From: CAYWNA01 sp964459305
Lineage (GTDB): Bacteria; Planctomycetota; Planctomycetia; Pirellulales; Pirellulaceae
Reading direction: 5' to 3'
Assembly (NCBI GenBank): GCA_964459305.1
Contig: CAYWNA010000003.1
Location: 1-64,000, forward strand
DNA: 64,000 nucleotides
Below, piece by piece: positions 44,436-54,016 of the stretch. A program made the translations under genes and the position numbers. Within the stretch, counting starts at the first letter, position 1. Every line of letters begins with the position of its first letter. Under the pieces are notes generated by a model that made no database searches, was not told the DNA's origin, and saw nothing but the letters and a program-made list of their open reading frames with translations.

Positions 44436-47400
44436 ATGAGAAAACTGCTGTCTCTTGGAATCGTGCTGCTCTCCACCGGTTTCCTGCACGCGGCGGACCC
44501 GTCGGCCCGAGAGATGATCGAGGCGACCGGGACAAACGGCGGCCTTGTCGTCTGCGTGGGCTGCGACGATGCCAAGTTGATGGCGGATCTGCGAGCCAGC
44601 GACAACTTTCTGGTGCACGGGCTCGACACCAATCCCGCCGATGTGGCAAAGACGCGCGAGCACCTCCGCTCGAAAGGCATCTACGGCGTAGTCTCGGCAG
44701 CCACGTTCGATGGCGAACGACTGCCCTACGCGGAGAACGTCGTGAACTTGCTGGTCATCAAGAAGCCCGGGGAGCTCGGCGACGACGAGATCATGCGTGT
44801 CCTCGCTCCCAGCGGCGCAGCGTACAGAAAGACTGGTGGCACGTGGAAGCTGACCTGCAAACCACGGCCGAAGGACACCGACGAGTGGACTCACTACCTT
44901 TACGACGCGTCCAACAACGCCGTATCGCGCGACGAGGCCGTTGATCCGCCGGAGAGCCTCCAGTGGGTCTCGGCGCCGAAGTTTTCGCGAAGCCACGAAC
45001 ACCTTGCCAGCCTCAGTGCCGCGGTGGCAAGCGGCGGCAGGATCTTCTCCATGGAAGACCACGGCGCGATCGTGTCAATCGCGTTTCCGGCGAAATGGGT
45101 GCTAATGGCACGCGACGCATATAACGGCCTGACCCTCTGGACCCGCGAACTCGGTCCGTGGGAATGGCACCTGCGGGAGTTTCGCCATGGCCCGCCGCAG
45201 ATCACGCGGCGACTCGTGGCCGTTGGCGACCACGTGTATACAACGCTCAGCTACGACGGACCCGTCGAAGTGCTCGACGCGGCCACTGGCAAGACGTTAA
45301 GAACCTTTGCCGGGACTCAGGGCACGGAGGAGATCGTGCACATTGACGGCTTGCTGCTTCTTTCGATCGGCGATGCCAAACCGGCGCTCGGTGCCGATGC
45401 ACGTCGGGGTGCCGCCAGCGGATCGTCCCGGCGCGTGCTAGCCGTCGAGGCTGCCACCGGCAAGATCCTTTGGGAAAACAAGGTCGAAAGCCTCGCACCG
45501 GTCACGCTGGGCGCCGCCGACGGCCGCGGGTTCTACCAGGACGGCCCCACCGCGGTCGCGGTGGACCTGAAAACCGGCAGGCAATTGTGGCAGTCGGAGC
45601 CTTTGGCCACGCAGGGCGCCAGGCCTGCGTGGTACTCACCGGTCCTGGTGGCCTACGAGGACATGATCCTGTGGGCCGATGGCAGGATGCTTGCCGGCCT
45701 GGACGCGGCAACCGGCAGCACGGTGTGGCAGGGAAAATCGGAAAACAACTGGCACGCACCGCCCGACGTGCTGATCGCTGATGGCCTCATCTGGACGGGC
45801 CAATTGCGGCTCCACCAACAGCCTGGCATTACGCAAGGCCTCGACCCGAAGACCGGCGAGGTGAAACGGACTAAGCCCTCTGACCTAGAAACCTTCGCAT
45901 GTGGCATGACCCATCACCGATGCTACCGCAACAAAGGCACGCCACGATGGCTGCTCTTGGGCCGGGCCGGCACCGAATACTTGAACGTGGCCACAGGCGA
46001 GATTCGCCCTCATCACTGGGTCCGCGGTATGTGCCAGTACGGCGTGATGCCGGCCAACGGCCTGCTCTACGCCCCACCGCACGCGTGCGCGTGTTTCCTC
46101 ACCGCAAAGATCAACGGCTTCAACGCGCTGGCTCCGCAAAGGCGGAGAGCAGAGAGCCAAGAGCCTAGAGTCGAAGAACGCCTGCACCACGGCCCAGCGT
46201 ACCCCGACGTCCTGCATCCAGCATCCAGCATCCAGCATCCACAGTTTTGGCCCACGTATCGCCACGATGCCCTCCGCAGCGGCCGGGCGTCGACGGACGT
46301 GCCAACCGACCTGAAACAACTGTGGAAGGCCGACGTTGGCGGCAAGCTCACCGCAATGACGGTCGCCGAAGGCAAGTGTTTTGTCGCCGACTCCGACGCG
46401 CACACGCTTCATGCACTCGACGCGCCGAGCGGCAAACGCGTCTGGGACTTTACGGCCACGGGACGAATCGACTCGCCGCCGACGATCGCCGAGGGATTGG
46501 CTGTGTTCGGATGCCGTGACGGGTACGTCTATTGTCTGCGGGCATCCGACGGGCAACTCGTGTGGCGATTCCGTGCGGCGCCGGAAGACCGACGCGTGGT
46601 CGCCTATGGCCAGCTCGAATCGCTGTGGCCGGTCAATGGCAGCGTGCTGGTGGAAAACGGCACGGCGATGTTTGCGGCCGGGCGGTCGTCGTTTCTCGAC
46701 GGCGGAATCCGGATGTGCCGTGTGGCTCTGAGGACCGGCGATCTGCTCGGCGAGTCGACGATCTACACACCCGACCCGGAGTCGCGCCGGCAACTTCGCG
46801 AGACGGTCTACGGTTTCAACATGTACGGGGCATTGTCCGACGTGCTGGCCAGCGACGGCGAAAACCTGTTCATGCGGCAACTCTGCTTCAACCAAGATCT
46901 GGAGCCGGCCCCGGTCAAAGCGCATCTATTCAGCCCAACGGGTCTCTTGGACGACTCATGGTGGCATCGAACCTACTGGGTCTACGGTTCGGCTTTCACG
47001 TCCGGCTGGCCGGGTTGGTGGCAGACCGGAAACAGGGCCCCCGCTGGGCGGATCTTAGCCTTTGATGACGATATTGTTTACGGGTTCGGCCGCAGCCAGT
47101 TCAGCAACCGTTCGCGCAACGCTGGGGCCAACTGGGCGGCGCAGGAGCCGTATCACATTTTTGCCGCTGACATGAAACCCAGGGCACAAGCGCCGCCGAA
47201 GCCGCCCGTGGAAAAGCCCCGAGCGAAAAGGCGACGTGGCAAGGCTGCTGCGAGAGTGGCCTTCCTATGGTCGCAAGAGGCCCCCGTCCGCGCGCGGGCT
47301 CTTGTCCTGGCCGACAAGACGCTCTTCTTCGCAGGAACACCGAACCTCGGCAACCGCAGCGACGAAGCGCATGCCGCCATGAAAGGCAACCTGGGGGCGA

Positions 47401-47549
47401 AGCTCGTTGCCGTCTCGTCGTCCGACGGTGCCAAGCTCACCGAGGCCGCACTTTCCGCTCCACCGGTCCTCGACGGCATGGCCGCTGCGAACGGTCGGCT
47501 CTACGTCGCGATGAAGGACGGAACGGTCGCGTGCATGGGCAGGGAGTGA
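44436..47549 (+). CDS. Exported methyltransferase-like / PQQ-type beta-propeller protein
   Basis: 1037 residues. A signal peptide (LLSLGIVLLSTGFLHAAD) is followed by a class I methyltransferase-like domain at about residues 22-130 (GGLVVCVGCDDAKLMADL, VHGLDTNPADVAKTREHL, LPYAENVVNLLVIKKPGEL) and an eight-bladed PQQ-like propeller made of repeated strands (VLDAATGKTLRTF, VLAVEAATGKILWE, VAVDLKTGRQLWQSE, LRASDGQLVWRFRAA). The exported position makes SAM-dependent catalysis unlikely, so the first domain may be structural. Blades are interrupted at 46137-46250 by an in-frame low-complexity insert of heptanucleotide repeats. AAGGGG lies 7 bases before ATG 44436. Such fusions occur in Planctomycetes; function unknown. 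Confidence 0.82.
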   Translation: MRKLLSLGIVLLSTGFLHAADPSAREMIEATGTNGGLVVCVGCDDAKLMADLRASDNFLVHGLDTNPADVAKTREHLRSKGIYGVVSAATFDGERLPYAENVVNLLVIKKPGELGDDEIMRVLAPSGAAYRKTGGTWKLTCKPRPKDTDEWTHYLYDASNNAVSRDEAVDPPESLQWVSAPKFSRSHEHLASLSAAVASGGRIFSMEDHGAIVSIAFPAKWVLMARDAYNGLTLWTRELGPWEWHLREFRHGPPQITRRLVAVGDHVYTTLSYDGPVEVLDAATGKTLRTFAGTQGTEEIVHIDGLLLLSIGDAKPALGADARRGAASGSSRRVLAVEAATGKILWENKVESLAPVTLGAADGRGFYQDGPTAVAVDLKTGRQLWQSEPLATQGARPAWYSPVLVAYEDMILWADGRMLAGLDAATGSTVWQGKSENNWHAPPDVLIADGLIWTGQLRLHQQPGITQGLDPKTGEVKRTKPSDLETFACGMTHHRCYRNKGTPRWLLLGRAGTEYLNVATGEIRPHHWVRGMCQYGVMPANGLLYAPPHACACFLTAKINGFNALAPQRRRAESQEPRVEERLHHGPAYPDVLHPASSIQHPQFWPTYRHDALRSGRASTDVPTDLKQLWKADVGGKLTAMTVAEGKCFVADSDAHTLHALDAPSGKRVWDFTATGRIDSPPTIAEGLAVFGCRDGYVYCLRASDGQLVWRFRAAPEDRRVVAYGQLESLWPVNGSVLVENGTAMFAAGRSSFLDGGIRMCRVALRTGDLLGESTIYTPDPESRRQLRETVYGFNMYGALSDVLASDGENLFMRQLCFNQDLEPAPVKAHLFSPTGLLDDSWWHRTYWVYGSAFTSGWPGWWQTGNRAPAGRILAFDDDIVYGFGRSQFSNRSRNAGANWAAQEPYHIFAADMKPRAQAPPKPPVEKPRAKRRRGKAAARVAFLWSQEAPVRARALVLADKTLFFAGTPNLGNRSDEAHAAMKGNLGAKLVAVSSSDGAKLTEAALSAPPVLDGMAAANGRLYVAMKDGTVACMGRE
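46145..46239. repeat. Two heptanucleotide tandem arrays inside a coding sequence
   Basis: 46145-46172 is four heptamers of the form NAGAGCN (GAGAGCA, GAGAGCC, AAGAGCC, TAGAGTC). 46212-46239 is four heptamers CTGCATC/CAGCATC. Both lie within a roughly 110-base insert of the propeller gene that keeps its frame, because the whole insert is a multiple of three. Confidence 0.75.
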
Positions 47550-47592
47550 ACGACAATCACCGCCAGAGGCTACGGCAACACGACAAACTTGA

Positions 47593-49170
47593 CTATAGCT
47601 CCCCCAATATCTCTGCCGCTTTGTCCTCGTACAGCTTCTGCCATTCCGGTGCGAGCAGACAGTCACTGTCCTCCTGAGCTCCACCCACATTGCGGAGTTG
47701 CTCCGTAGTGGGTGCGTAGTAGATGTAGCCATTGGAATAGGCAGCCACAAACGTGAGCTCGTGGGGCGACGCGTTCTTGATGTTGAGCCCGATTTGCACG
47801 GACAATTCACCCGGAAAGGTGAGCAGCACGAAATCCCCAATTCTTAGCCCCAGCAGTTCGACGTCGATCGTCTTCTTGTCAGCGGCTTCATTGTCTGCTT
47901 GATGTTTCTGCAATAGAGCCAAGTTTGTTTTGACTCTCGTCAGTTGCTCCATGGTATAGATGTTGCGGATGTACCGCTCCATGTTGCTGCGGTTCGCGGC
48001 ATCCATTCTCTCCAAATCGTCGCGTCCCATCGCCTTGTCGTGCAGATAGCGGTGGGAATAATACGATGGAAAATCGCTCGACACGTTGTATTTGACGATC
48101 AAATGAAGAAACGTCTTCAGGTTGATGCTGGTTCCTCCTAGGGACTGAAGCAGCCTCTTCTGTTCGGCTTCCAGCGAGATGATGCGTTGCGCAACATCGG
48201 CTCTTGGCAACTCGACAACCTCGTTGAGAACTTTCAGCCGGCCGTCTTCTCGGCTTTGCACTTTTCGCAATGCCCGCAAGGTGCTGAGACCCAGCATGTT
48301 TCCCAACGGCTCTGCATCACGGGGATGGTCCACATCCTTGTACCAGACCGGATTGATGTCTCCTGCGCACCCCTGCAGAAACAGGGCGATCGTGTCCTCG
48401 CCCATGTTGTCTTCGATCACACTAGAAGCAAACCCGGTGATATCCGCTGTGTTCCCGCCGTTGGGCACTCCCTGGATGGGATGGCACGTGAAATTGTAGA
48501 TAACGGCCAGCGTACTTCCGTCTTTCCTGTCCAGCCGAAGAACGCCGATTTCGGAGTCAATCGGGCCAACCTCAGCGACCTCTTCGTCGGGCGGAAGCGA
48601 GTATGCGTGTCGGACGTCAATCTCCTTTCCGTTCTTCAACTTGAGCCTGCGGTTCTCCATGATTCGATCTTCATGGCCGATGCCCGTACCGATATTCACG
48701 GGAACCATGTTCTCCGAGGCTTCCTTCACCGCCTGGAATGTCCGTTGGTCAACATCTGAGCACACGACTCCATGACAATGGCTGGCATTGACCAGGACGT
48801 TTGCAGGTTCGATGCCGAGTTCCTTCTTTATCCGCGAACGAACGTTGCCAAGATAGTCGTTGCTGATGTGGCCGATCTCACCGATCGCGACCGCATCGAC
48901 GGTGACAATTGCCGCCGTCGTGGTCTCGCTCTTCAGCATGAGTGCTCTTACATACAGGCGGTCGTTGACCGGGCCGGCCTCGTTGGTGATGTCCACTTTC
49001 GCAGCTCCGGCAACCAGCCCAGTCGCATTCGCATCCCCAGTCTGAAGCGTTCCGACGAACACCAATGCGGCGAGGACGAGCGCCATTGCTGTACCGCGGC
49101 GAGCCCGTTCGAGTTTCATGCGAAATCGGCCGGAATATCGTAGCGTCGCCGACACAGTCGCGTGCATCAT
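47593..49170 (-). CDS. Exported neutral/alkaline ceramidase-like protein
   Basis: 525 residues. A long basic N-terminus leads to a signal helix (GTAMALVLAALVFVGTLQTG). The mature part starts GAAKVDITNEAGPVNDRLYVRAL and shows LVNASHCHG, equivalent to the zinc-binding SHTH/HCHG of neutral ceramidases, with NFTCHPIQG and FLQGCAGDINPVWY further on. These are signatures of the neutral/alkaline ceramidase N-terminal domain family, widespread in Planctomycetes without known lipid substrate. The typical C-terminal Ig domain is absent, so activity is uncertain. AAGG lies 8 bases before ATG 49170; the longer frame to 49311 is unlikely. Confidence 0.78.
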   Translation of the reverse strand: MMHATVSATLRYSGRFRMKLERARRGTAMALVLAALVFVGTLQTGDANATGLVAGAAKVDITNEAGPVNDRLYVRALMLKSETTTAAIVTVDAVAIGEIGHISNDYLGNVRSRIKKELGIEPANVLVNASHCHGVVCSDVDQRTFQAVKEASENMVPVNIGTGIGHEDRIMENRRLKLKNGKEIDVRHAYSLPPDEEVAEVGPIDSEIGVLRLDRKDGSTLAVIYNFTCHPIQGVPNGGNTADITGFASSVIEDNMGEDTIALFLQGCAGDINPVWYKDVDHPRDAEPLGNMLGLSTLRALRKVQSREDGRLKVLNEVVELPRADVAQRIISLEAEQKRLLQSLGGTSINLKTFLHLIVKYNVSSDFPSYYSHRYLHDKAMGRDDLERMDAANRSNMERYIRNIYTMEQLTRVKTNLALLQKHQADNEAADKKTIDVELLGLRIGDFVLLTFPGELSVQIGLNIKNASPHELTFVAAYSNGYIYYAPTTEQLRNVGGAQEDSDCLLAPEWQKLYEDKAAEILGEL

Positions 49171-49455
49171 GGTAGTGACCTTGTTTTGAAAGTTGTGTGG
49201 TGTTTGTCCAGCAGACGTTATTCTGGGGACAACCGAACCAATTTGCCAGAACTGCGTCCAGTGAATGTTGGGAAAAAACTGAGGAGATCTGGCTATTTCA
49301 GCCGAATTCACCTAAATGAGAGCGGCCGTGATGCGCGGCTGCCGGTCGCGGAGTACCGTGTCCCATCGCTCGGTACGGCACCCCTGGCCAACACCATCCC
49401 GCCCTGCCAGGGGGACACCCAAGATTCCTTACGTGGAAGCGAATAGCTTCTGACC

Positions 49456-49860
49456 ATGAGTGCTACAGATACTACACAACGACGCACGAGCCTTCGCGTC
49501 CTGGTGGCTGAGGACAGTCGGGTCGGCCAGACTTTGGCGATTCGACTTCTGGAGGGTCAGGGCCATGCCGTTACTGTTGTCAACAACGGCAAGGAGGCGG
49601 TACATGCTCTGCGTGCCGGCGATTTCGATCTGGTGCTCATGGACATCGACATGCCCGAGATGGACGGTTTGACGGCGGCCCGCGAGATTCGCGCTCGCGA
49701 GAGACTTAAGGCCGGCCGCGTCCCTATTGTCGCCGTAACCACGAATGACAACCTCAGCGAGTGCCTGGATGCGGGGATGGATGCACACTTGCCGAAACCG
49801 CTCAAGCCGGAGCCGCTGAGCCGGGCGTTGAATGACGTGCTGGGCAAGATGGCAGCTTAG
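49456..49860 (+). CDS. CheY-like response regulator (receiver domain only)
   Basis: A 134-residue single-domain receiver. The acidic pocket is in VLVAEDS (Glu19-Asp20), the phospho-acceptor Asp63 in LVLMDIDMPEMDG, Thr95/Thr96 in VAVTTND and Lys114 in LPKPLKP. No output domain is fused. The wording of the Asp loop and the PKP lysine resembles receivers detached from hybrid kinases. It is followed 124 bases later by a diguanylate cyclase on the same strand, which it may regulate; no kinase gene adjoins. Confidence 0.9.
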   Translation: MSATDTTQRRTSLRVLVAEDSRVGQTLAIRLLEGQGHAVTVVNNGKEAVHALRAGDFDLVLMDIDMPEMDGLTAAREIRARERLKAGRVPIVAVTTNDNLSECLDAGMDAHLPKPLKPEPLSRALNDVLGKMAA

Positions 49861-49984
49861 GATCGGCTTCGAAAAAGACCCTGACCGATTCTCCCACGTT
49901 GACAAGGCTTTGACAGACCCCCTGTCATGACGTAGGCTTGAGAAACGTTCCATCCAAGATTTGCCACCGAGACGTTCTGTGACG

Positions 49985-50776
49985 ATGGAAGCGATCATAC
50001 GAGATGGCCCGGGGCCGTCCCGACGAATGACATTCGTCGGGCTCATCGCATGGGTCAGTTTGTGTCTTCTCGTTGCCGGATGGGGACCGCCGGTCGCCTT
50101 GACGATCATCCGGCTTCTGGCATGCACCGGCCTGGTGGGTCTGGCGTCGGCTGTCGGGTTGGCGGTGAACATCAAGAAGGAAATGCAGCAGCAGCAGATG
50201 CTTCTGGTTTCGTTCATGAGCGAGGCACGCACGGATCCACTTACGGGTCTGGCCAACCGTCGTGCCCTCGACGAGGAGCTCGAACGAAGGATCGCCCAAT
50301 GGCAGCGACGGGGAACGGTGCTCTCGCTTCTGCTGGTGGATGTCGACCATTTCAAACGCTTCAACGATCGACACGGGCACCAAGCCGGAGATGAGATGCT
50401 GTGCCTCGTGGCCCAAACTCTCCGCGATACGTTACGAGAAATGGACGTAGTGACGCGCTACGGCGGAGAGGAATTCGCCGCGGTACTGCCAGAGACGAAT
50501 CTGACGGAGGCGACGCGGGCAGCGGAGCGAGTGCGTCAAGCAGTCGCCAACACTGTCGTGGCCTGCGACGGAGAGGAACTCCACAACACGGTCAGTGTTG
50601 GCATTGCGCAGGCGACGGAAACGGACGATGCGGTGTCACTGATCGGCCGGGCCGACGACGCCTTGTACGCCGCCAAAGAAGCGGGCCGGAATCGAACGTA
50701 TGCCCACAACGGTGAGACCAGTCTGGCGATCAATAGGCTTGCCGACTCCGTACCACCGCTCGAAGCACAATGCTGA
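49985..50776 (+). CDS. Membrane diguanylate cyclase (GGDEF)
   Basis: 263 residues. Two N-terminal transmembrane helices (about 16-33 and 37-63) are followed by a GGDEF domain with DPLTGLANRRAL, VDHFKRFNDRHGHQAGDE and the active motif RYGGEEF (GGEEF 160-164). The product-inhibition I-site RxxD (Arg151-Asp154) lies five residues before it, so the enzyme should make cyclic di-GMP and be feedback controlled. No EAL domain. ATG 49985 is preferred to TTG 49961; neither has a clear ribosome binding site. It converges on ptsI. Confidence 0.92.
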   Translation: MEAIIRDGPGPSRRMTFVGLIAWVSLCLLVAGWGPPVALTIIRLLACTGLVGLASAVGLAVNIKKEMQQQQMLLVSFMSEARTDPLTGLANRRALDEELERRIAQWQRRGTVLSLLLVDVDHFKRFNDRHGHQAGDEMLCLVAQTLRDTLREMDVVTRYGGEEFAAVLPETNLTEATRAAERVRQAVANTVVACDGEELHNTVSVGIAQATETDDAVSLIGRADDALYAAKEAGRNRTYAHNGETSLAINRLADSVPPLEAQC

Positions 50777-50857
50777 GACCATTCCCTGCGATGTTCCGCG
50801 CGCAAACCTCCGCAAAATCCTTCGGCAGGTACGCGAACCCCCTGTCGACATCTGCGA

Positions 50858-52621
50858 TCAGGCGATGTCGAGTTGCTCGAAGTCCGGCACAACTTCTGCC
50901 AGTTGATCGATGAGATATCGTTTGATCCTGCCCGTTGTCGTCAACTGAAGTGCGTGCCGTAGCAGCTTTTCGGCCATTTCCGTCGTGATATGTCGTGCAA
51001 GTTCCTTGATGTAGGGGACGAAGGCGGGGCTCATACTGAAGCTGCGCAGCCCCATTCCCAATAGCAGTGCAAAGGCTGTCGGTTGCCCCGCCATCTCTCC
51101 GCACAACGTCAATGGCTTGCCTTTCGTGTTGCAGGTCCGAATCACGTCGGTCAGAAGCCACAAGACGGGCGGCGCAAGCGGCTGGCAAAGATGGCTGACC
51201 TTGGGATTATCGCGGTCGGCAGCCATGAGGTACTGCACAAGATCGTTCGAGCCGATCGAGACGAAATCGACTAGGCCAAGCATCGATCCGATTGATATCG
51301 CCGCTGCTGGGACCTCCAACATCATACCAATGCGGACGTCGGCGTATGTCTGCCCCTGCTCGATGAGCTCTTTGCGCGCCTTTCGCACCAGCCCTCTCAC
51401 GCGGTGTATTTCTTCCACGGCCGTGACCATCGGAAACATCAGGCGCACTTCGCCACCGAGATGTCTTGCGACTGCTGCGGCACGCATCACCGCCCGCAAT
51501 TGCGTTCGGAAAACCTCAGGGTGTTCGAAGGAGAGACGAATGCTCCGCCAGCCCATGAAAGGGTTGGCTTCGCGGTGGACGTGGCCCATGAACGGTACGG
51601 TCTTGTCCCCGCCAATATCGAGCGTTCTTATCGTGACGCTGTGGCTGGGACTGGCCCGGATAATGTTGCAGTACGCCTCCAATTGTTCCTCTTCGCCCGG
51701 AACGACCGGGTGCGTCAAATACAGATACTCAGTGCGGAACAAACCCACACCCGTTGCGCCCATGGCAGTGGCCGCCTCAGCATCGGACACACTATTGATG
51801 TTTGCCAACAGCTCCAGATGGACACCGTCGGCCGTGACGGCCGGTTGATCGCGGTTTTCTGCCAGATGATCTTTGAAATCAAAGAACTCTCGCTGCAGCT
51901 TCATATAGGCGGCACGTGTCTCTGCATCCGGATCGACAATCGCACGGCCCTCTTTGCCGTCCACGATGATTGCGTCGCCCGTCTTCACCTGGCGAAGTAT
52001 GTCTTTCACACCGCAGACGGCAGGAATACCACGACTGCGTGCCACGATCGCAGCGTGACTCGTCTGGCTGCCCGCTTGAGTGACGATCCCGTTCACATCG
52101 ATTTCACCCAACGTGACTACTTGCGATGGGAGCAACTGGTCGGCAACAACAATCAGCGGGCCTGCTATCTGCTCGGCCGGGTCGTGCGACGGATCGGACA
52201 AATGCGAGTTGATACGCAACACAACGTCCTGGATGTCATTCAACCGGTCCCTCAAGTAGTCGTCCTTGACACGTGAGAAGAGCTCGGTGTATTGCTCCAG
52301 CAATTTGTGCAACGCAGCCTGAGCCGTGAGGCGTTCATCCACGATCCAGTTGCGTACGCTGTAGGTAAAGGCGGTGTCTCGAAGGATGGATCGATGAGTG
52401 GCGAAGATTGCCGATTCCTCGTGTCCCAACTGCTTTGCCACCTTCTCTTCCAGCGCCATCAGATCGCGCGTAGCGTGATCGCGGGCGGTCTCGTACCGGG
52501 CCAACTCCGCCGTGATTTCCTGGTCTCGCAGCTTTTGTGTACCAGCACTGACGAAAATATCGTCGATACAGTACGCCGTACCGACCGCCACTCCCGGTGA
52601 CACTGGAATCCCTCTTCGCAT
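50858..52621 (-). CDS. ptsI: PEP-protein phosphotransferase (PTS enzyme I)
   Basis: A 587-residue cytoplasmic enzyme that takes phosphate from phosphoenolpyruvate and passes it to HPr. The phospho-His lies in GSQTSHAAIVARS (His189), the PEP-binding barrel shows FRTEYLYL, IRTLDIGGDK and FVSIGSNDLVQYL, and the C-terminal active-site Cys is in LTLCGEMAG. All key residues are intact. ATG 52621 gives the family N-terminus RRGIPVSPGVAVG; the frame is open to 52675. No ptsH, HPr kinase or sugar permease is in the window, which suits a regulatory PTS, as often found in Planctomycetes. Confidence 0.95.
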   Translation of the reverse strand: MRRGIPVSPGVAVGTAYCIDDIFVSAGTQKLRDQEITAELARYETARDHATRDLMALEEKVAKQLGHEESAIFATHRSILRDTAFTYSVRNWIVDERLTAQAALHKLLEQYTELFSRVKDDYLRDRLNDIQDVVLRINSHLSDPSHDPAEQIAGPLIVVADQLLPSQVVTLGEIDVNGIVTQAGSQTSHAAIVARSRGIPAVCGVKDILRQVKTGDAIIVDGKEGRAIVDPDAETRAAYMKLQREFFDFKDHLAENRDQPAVTADGVHLELLANINSVSDAEAATAMGATGVGLFRTEYLYLTHPVVPGEEEQLEAYCNIIRASPSHSVTIRTLDIGGDKTVPFMGHVHREANPFMGWRSIRLSFEHPEVFRTQLRAVMRAAAVARHLGGEVRLMFPMVTAVEEIHRVRGLVRKARKELIEQGQTYADVRIGMMLEVPAAAISIGSMLGLVDFVSIGSNDLVQYLMAADRDNPKVSHLCQPLAPPVLWLLTDVIRTCNTKGKPLTLCGEMAGQPTAFALLLGMGLRSFSMSPAFVPYIKELARHITTEMAEKLLRHALQLTTTGRIKRYLIDQLAEVVPDFEQLDIA

Positions 52622-52996
52622 GGTTTCTGAATGGTAACAAGCTGTCGTACAAATGACAAATGGATGTGATACCATGAGTGGTGCCGACTAGCCCATACGA
52701 GGCGCAGGCGTCCCGGTCCTCCAAAGCCCGCGTCGGCAAATATGGTGGTGCGACCGCGAACACACAGTTAGGAATAACCTCATAGCCCCCCCAACTCAGG
52801 CTGTCCTTGTGTGTAACGTCCGTTCTAGCCCGCAGAGACGCGCGGCCCTTCTAGTCAAGCGCCAGCGATGCCGATAGAGAGGCACTAAAGCAGCGTCCAG
52901 TAGCCCGGTTCGCCCCTGCGATTGGGGCGATCGGAATACTCGGCCCCAACCACCTTGCCAACCACCCCCAGCGGGGTGATGCACTGCAAACCTGCG

Positions 52997-53025
52997 TTGT
53001 GTGTTGTGCCTGCGGCAAGTATACT
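52997..53025 (+). promoter_or_regulatory. Candidate sigma70-type promoter for the dehydratase-ketosynthase operon
   Basis: TTGTGT (52997-53002) and TATACT (53020-53025) are separated by exactly 17 bases, 58 bases before the start codon at 53084. The remainder of the gap 52622-53083 holds no gene I recognise; a minus-strand frame of 35 codons in it (ITPLGVVGKVVGAEYSD) has no ribosome binding site. Confidence 0.5.
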
Positions 53026-53083
53026 AGCAGCCCAAACTACTTCCGTATGTTGTATTTAGTGGACCCGAGGGTGCAGCGAGCCC

Positions 53084-53563
53084 ATGCAGTTTTCTCTGAT
53101 TGACCGGATCTCTGATGTGCGGCCCGGAGAGAGCATCACGGCAATGAAAGCGTTGTCTCTGGCCGAGGAGTACCTCCAGGATCATTTCCCACGGTTCCCT
53201 GTCATGCCAGGCGTTCTGATGCTTGAAACCATGTTCCAGGCAAGCGCTTTACTGGTCTACAAGAGCGAAGATTTCCTACATTCGACCATCCTTCTCAAGG
53301 AGGCTCGCAACGTAAAATACGCCGATTTCGTTCAGCCAGGGCAGACGCTAGTCGTCCACGCTGAGATCCTGAAGCAGGATGACTTGCTGACGACCATAAA
53401 ATCGAGGGGCACTGTTTCTGGCGGAAGTGCTGTATCGGGAAGACTGGTGATAGAACGATTCAACGTTGCGGATCGATACCCGGGCCGGGAGGCTTGGGAC
53501 GCCGACGCACGGAAGAAGGCGCGGAGGAGATTCGACATGTTGTACCGCCCAGAGGACCCGTAG
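53084..53563 (+). CDS. FabZ-family 3-hydroxyacyl-ACP dehydratase
   Basis: A 159-residue hotdog-fold protein. The FabZ signature is intact: HFPRFPVMPGVLMLETM with catalytic His34 and Glu48. The tail beyond residue 130 (REAWDADARKKARRRFDML) is more basic than in standard FabZ. It should dehydrate 3-hydroxyacyl chains on the carrier protein encoded next. First gene of a four-gene set (dehydratase, carrier protein, dehydratase-like, ketosynthase) that lacks a reductase and malonyl transferase, so it probably makes or modifies a special acyl chain using general fatty-acid enzymes. A promoter candidate lies 58 bases upstream. Confidence 0.88.
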   Translation: MQFSLIDRISDVRPGESITAMKALSLAEEYLQDHFPRFPVMPGVLMLETMFQASALLVYKSEDFLHSTILLKEARNVKYADFVQPGQTLVVHAEILKQDDLLTTIKSRGTVSGGSAVSGRLVIERFNVADRYPGREAWDADARKKARRRFDMLYRPEDP

Positions 53564-53626
53564 AAGTAACTCAAGACAATTGTCTCAAGATTGGCAATAT
53601 TCACTCAATTAGGGGAGATGTTCCTT

Positions 53627-54016
53627 ATGCCGACGCAAGAAGAGGTATTCGAAAAGGTGCAGGCCGCGTTGGTCGACGCACTGGGCGTTGATGATGATGA
53701 GGTCACACGCGAAGCTACGTTGGTGGGAGATCTGGGCGCGGAATCGATCGATTTCCTCGACATCGTTTTCCGTCTGGAGAAAGCGTTCGACATCGAGATT
53801 CCTCGTTCCGAGCTGTTTCCCGAAGATGTGTTGACGAACGCGGAGTACGTTCAGGATGGCAAAGTGACCGGGCCAGGAGTCGAGCAATTGAAGATACGGA
53901 TGCCCTTTGCTGACCTTTCAAAATTCGAAGAGAATCCGGTGGTGCAGGAGTTTGGCAACCTGCTGACCGTTAGCGACCTTTGCCGCTACATCGAGAGCAA
54001 GGTTGGAGTCGCGTAG
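53627..54016 (+). CDS. Acyl carrier protein, long form
   Basis: 129 residues. The phosphopantetheine attachment site is GDLGAESIDFLDIVFRLE (Ser40), with the usual helix I (EVFEKVQAALVDALGV) and helix III region. At about 78 residues a normal ACP would end, but here an insert of some 45 residues (DVLTNAEYVQDGKVTGPGVE...) precedes the final helix TVSDLCRYIESKVG. The start is ATG 53627, because GGGGAG ends 9 bases upstream; the nearer ATG 53618 would touch it. Dedicated carrier for the surrounding dehydratase and ketosynthase genes. Confidence 0.92.
   Translation: MPTQEEVFEKVQAALVDALGVDDDEVTREATLVGDLGAESIDFLDIVFRLEKAFDIEIPRSELFPEDVLTNAEYVQDGKVTGPGVEQLKIRMPFADLSKFEENPVVQEFGNLLTVSDLCRYIESKVGVA

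Noticed and set aside
46140..46245. The two heptamer arrays as a CRISPR-like array
   Set aside because: Units are 7 bases in direct tandem without spacers, inside an intact reading frame.
45885..46925. 346-codon minus-strand frame in the propeller gene
   Set aside because: Antisense shadow; it also reads the heptamer arrays as a Trp/Cys/Met-rich oddity, typical of non-coding frames.
52796..52984. Short frames upstream of ptsI and the dehydratase operon, one reading ITPLGVVGKVVGAEYSD
   Set aside because: Protein-like for about 35 codons but with no ribosome binding site; the stretch also contains the likely operon promoter.
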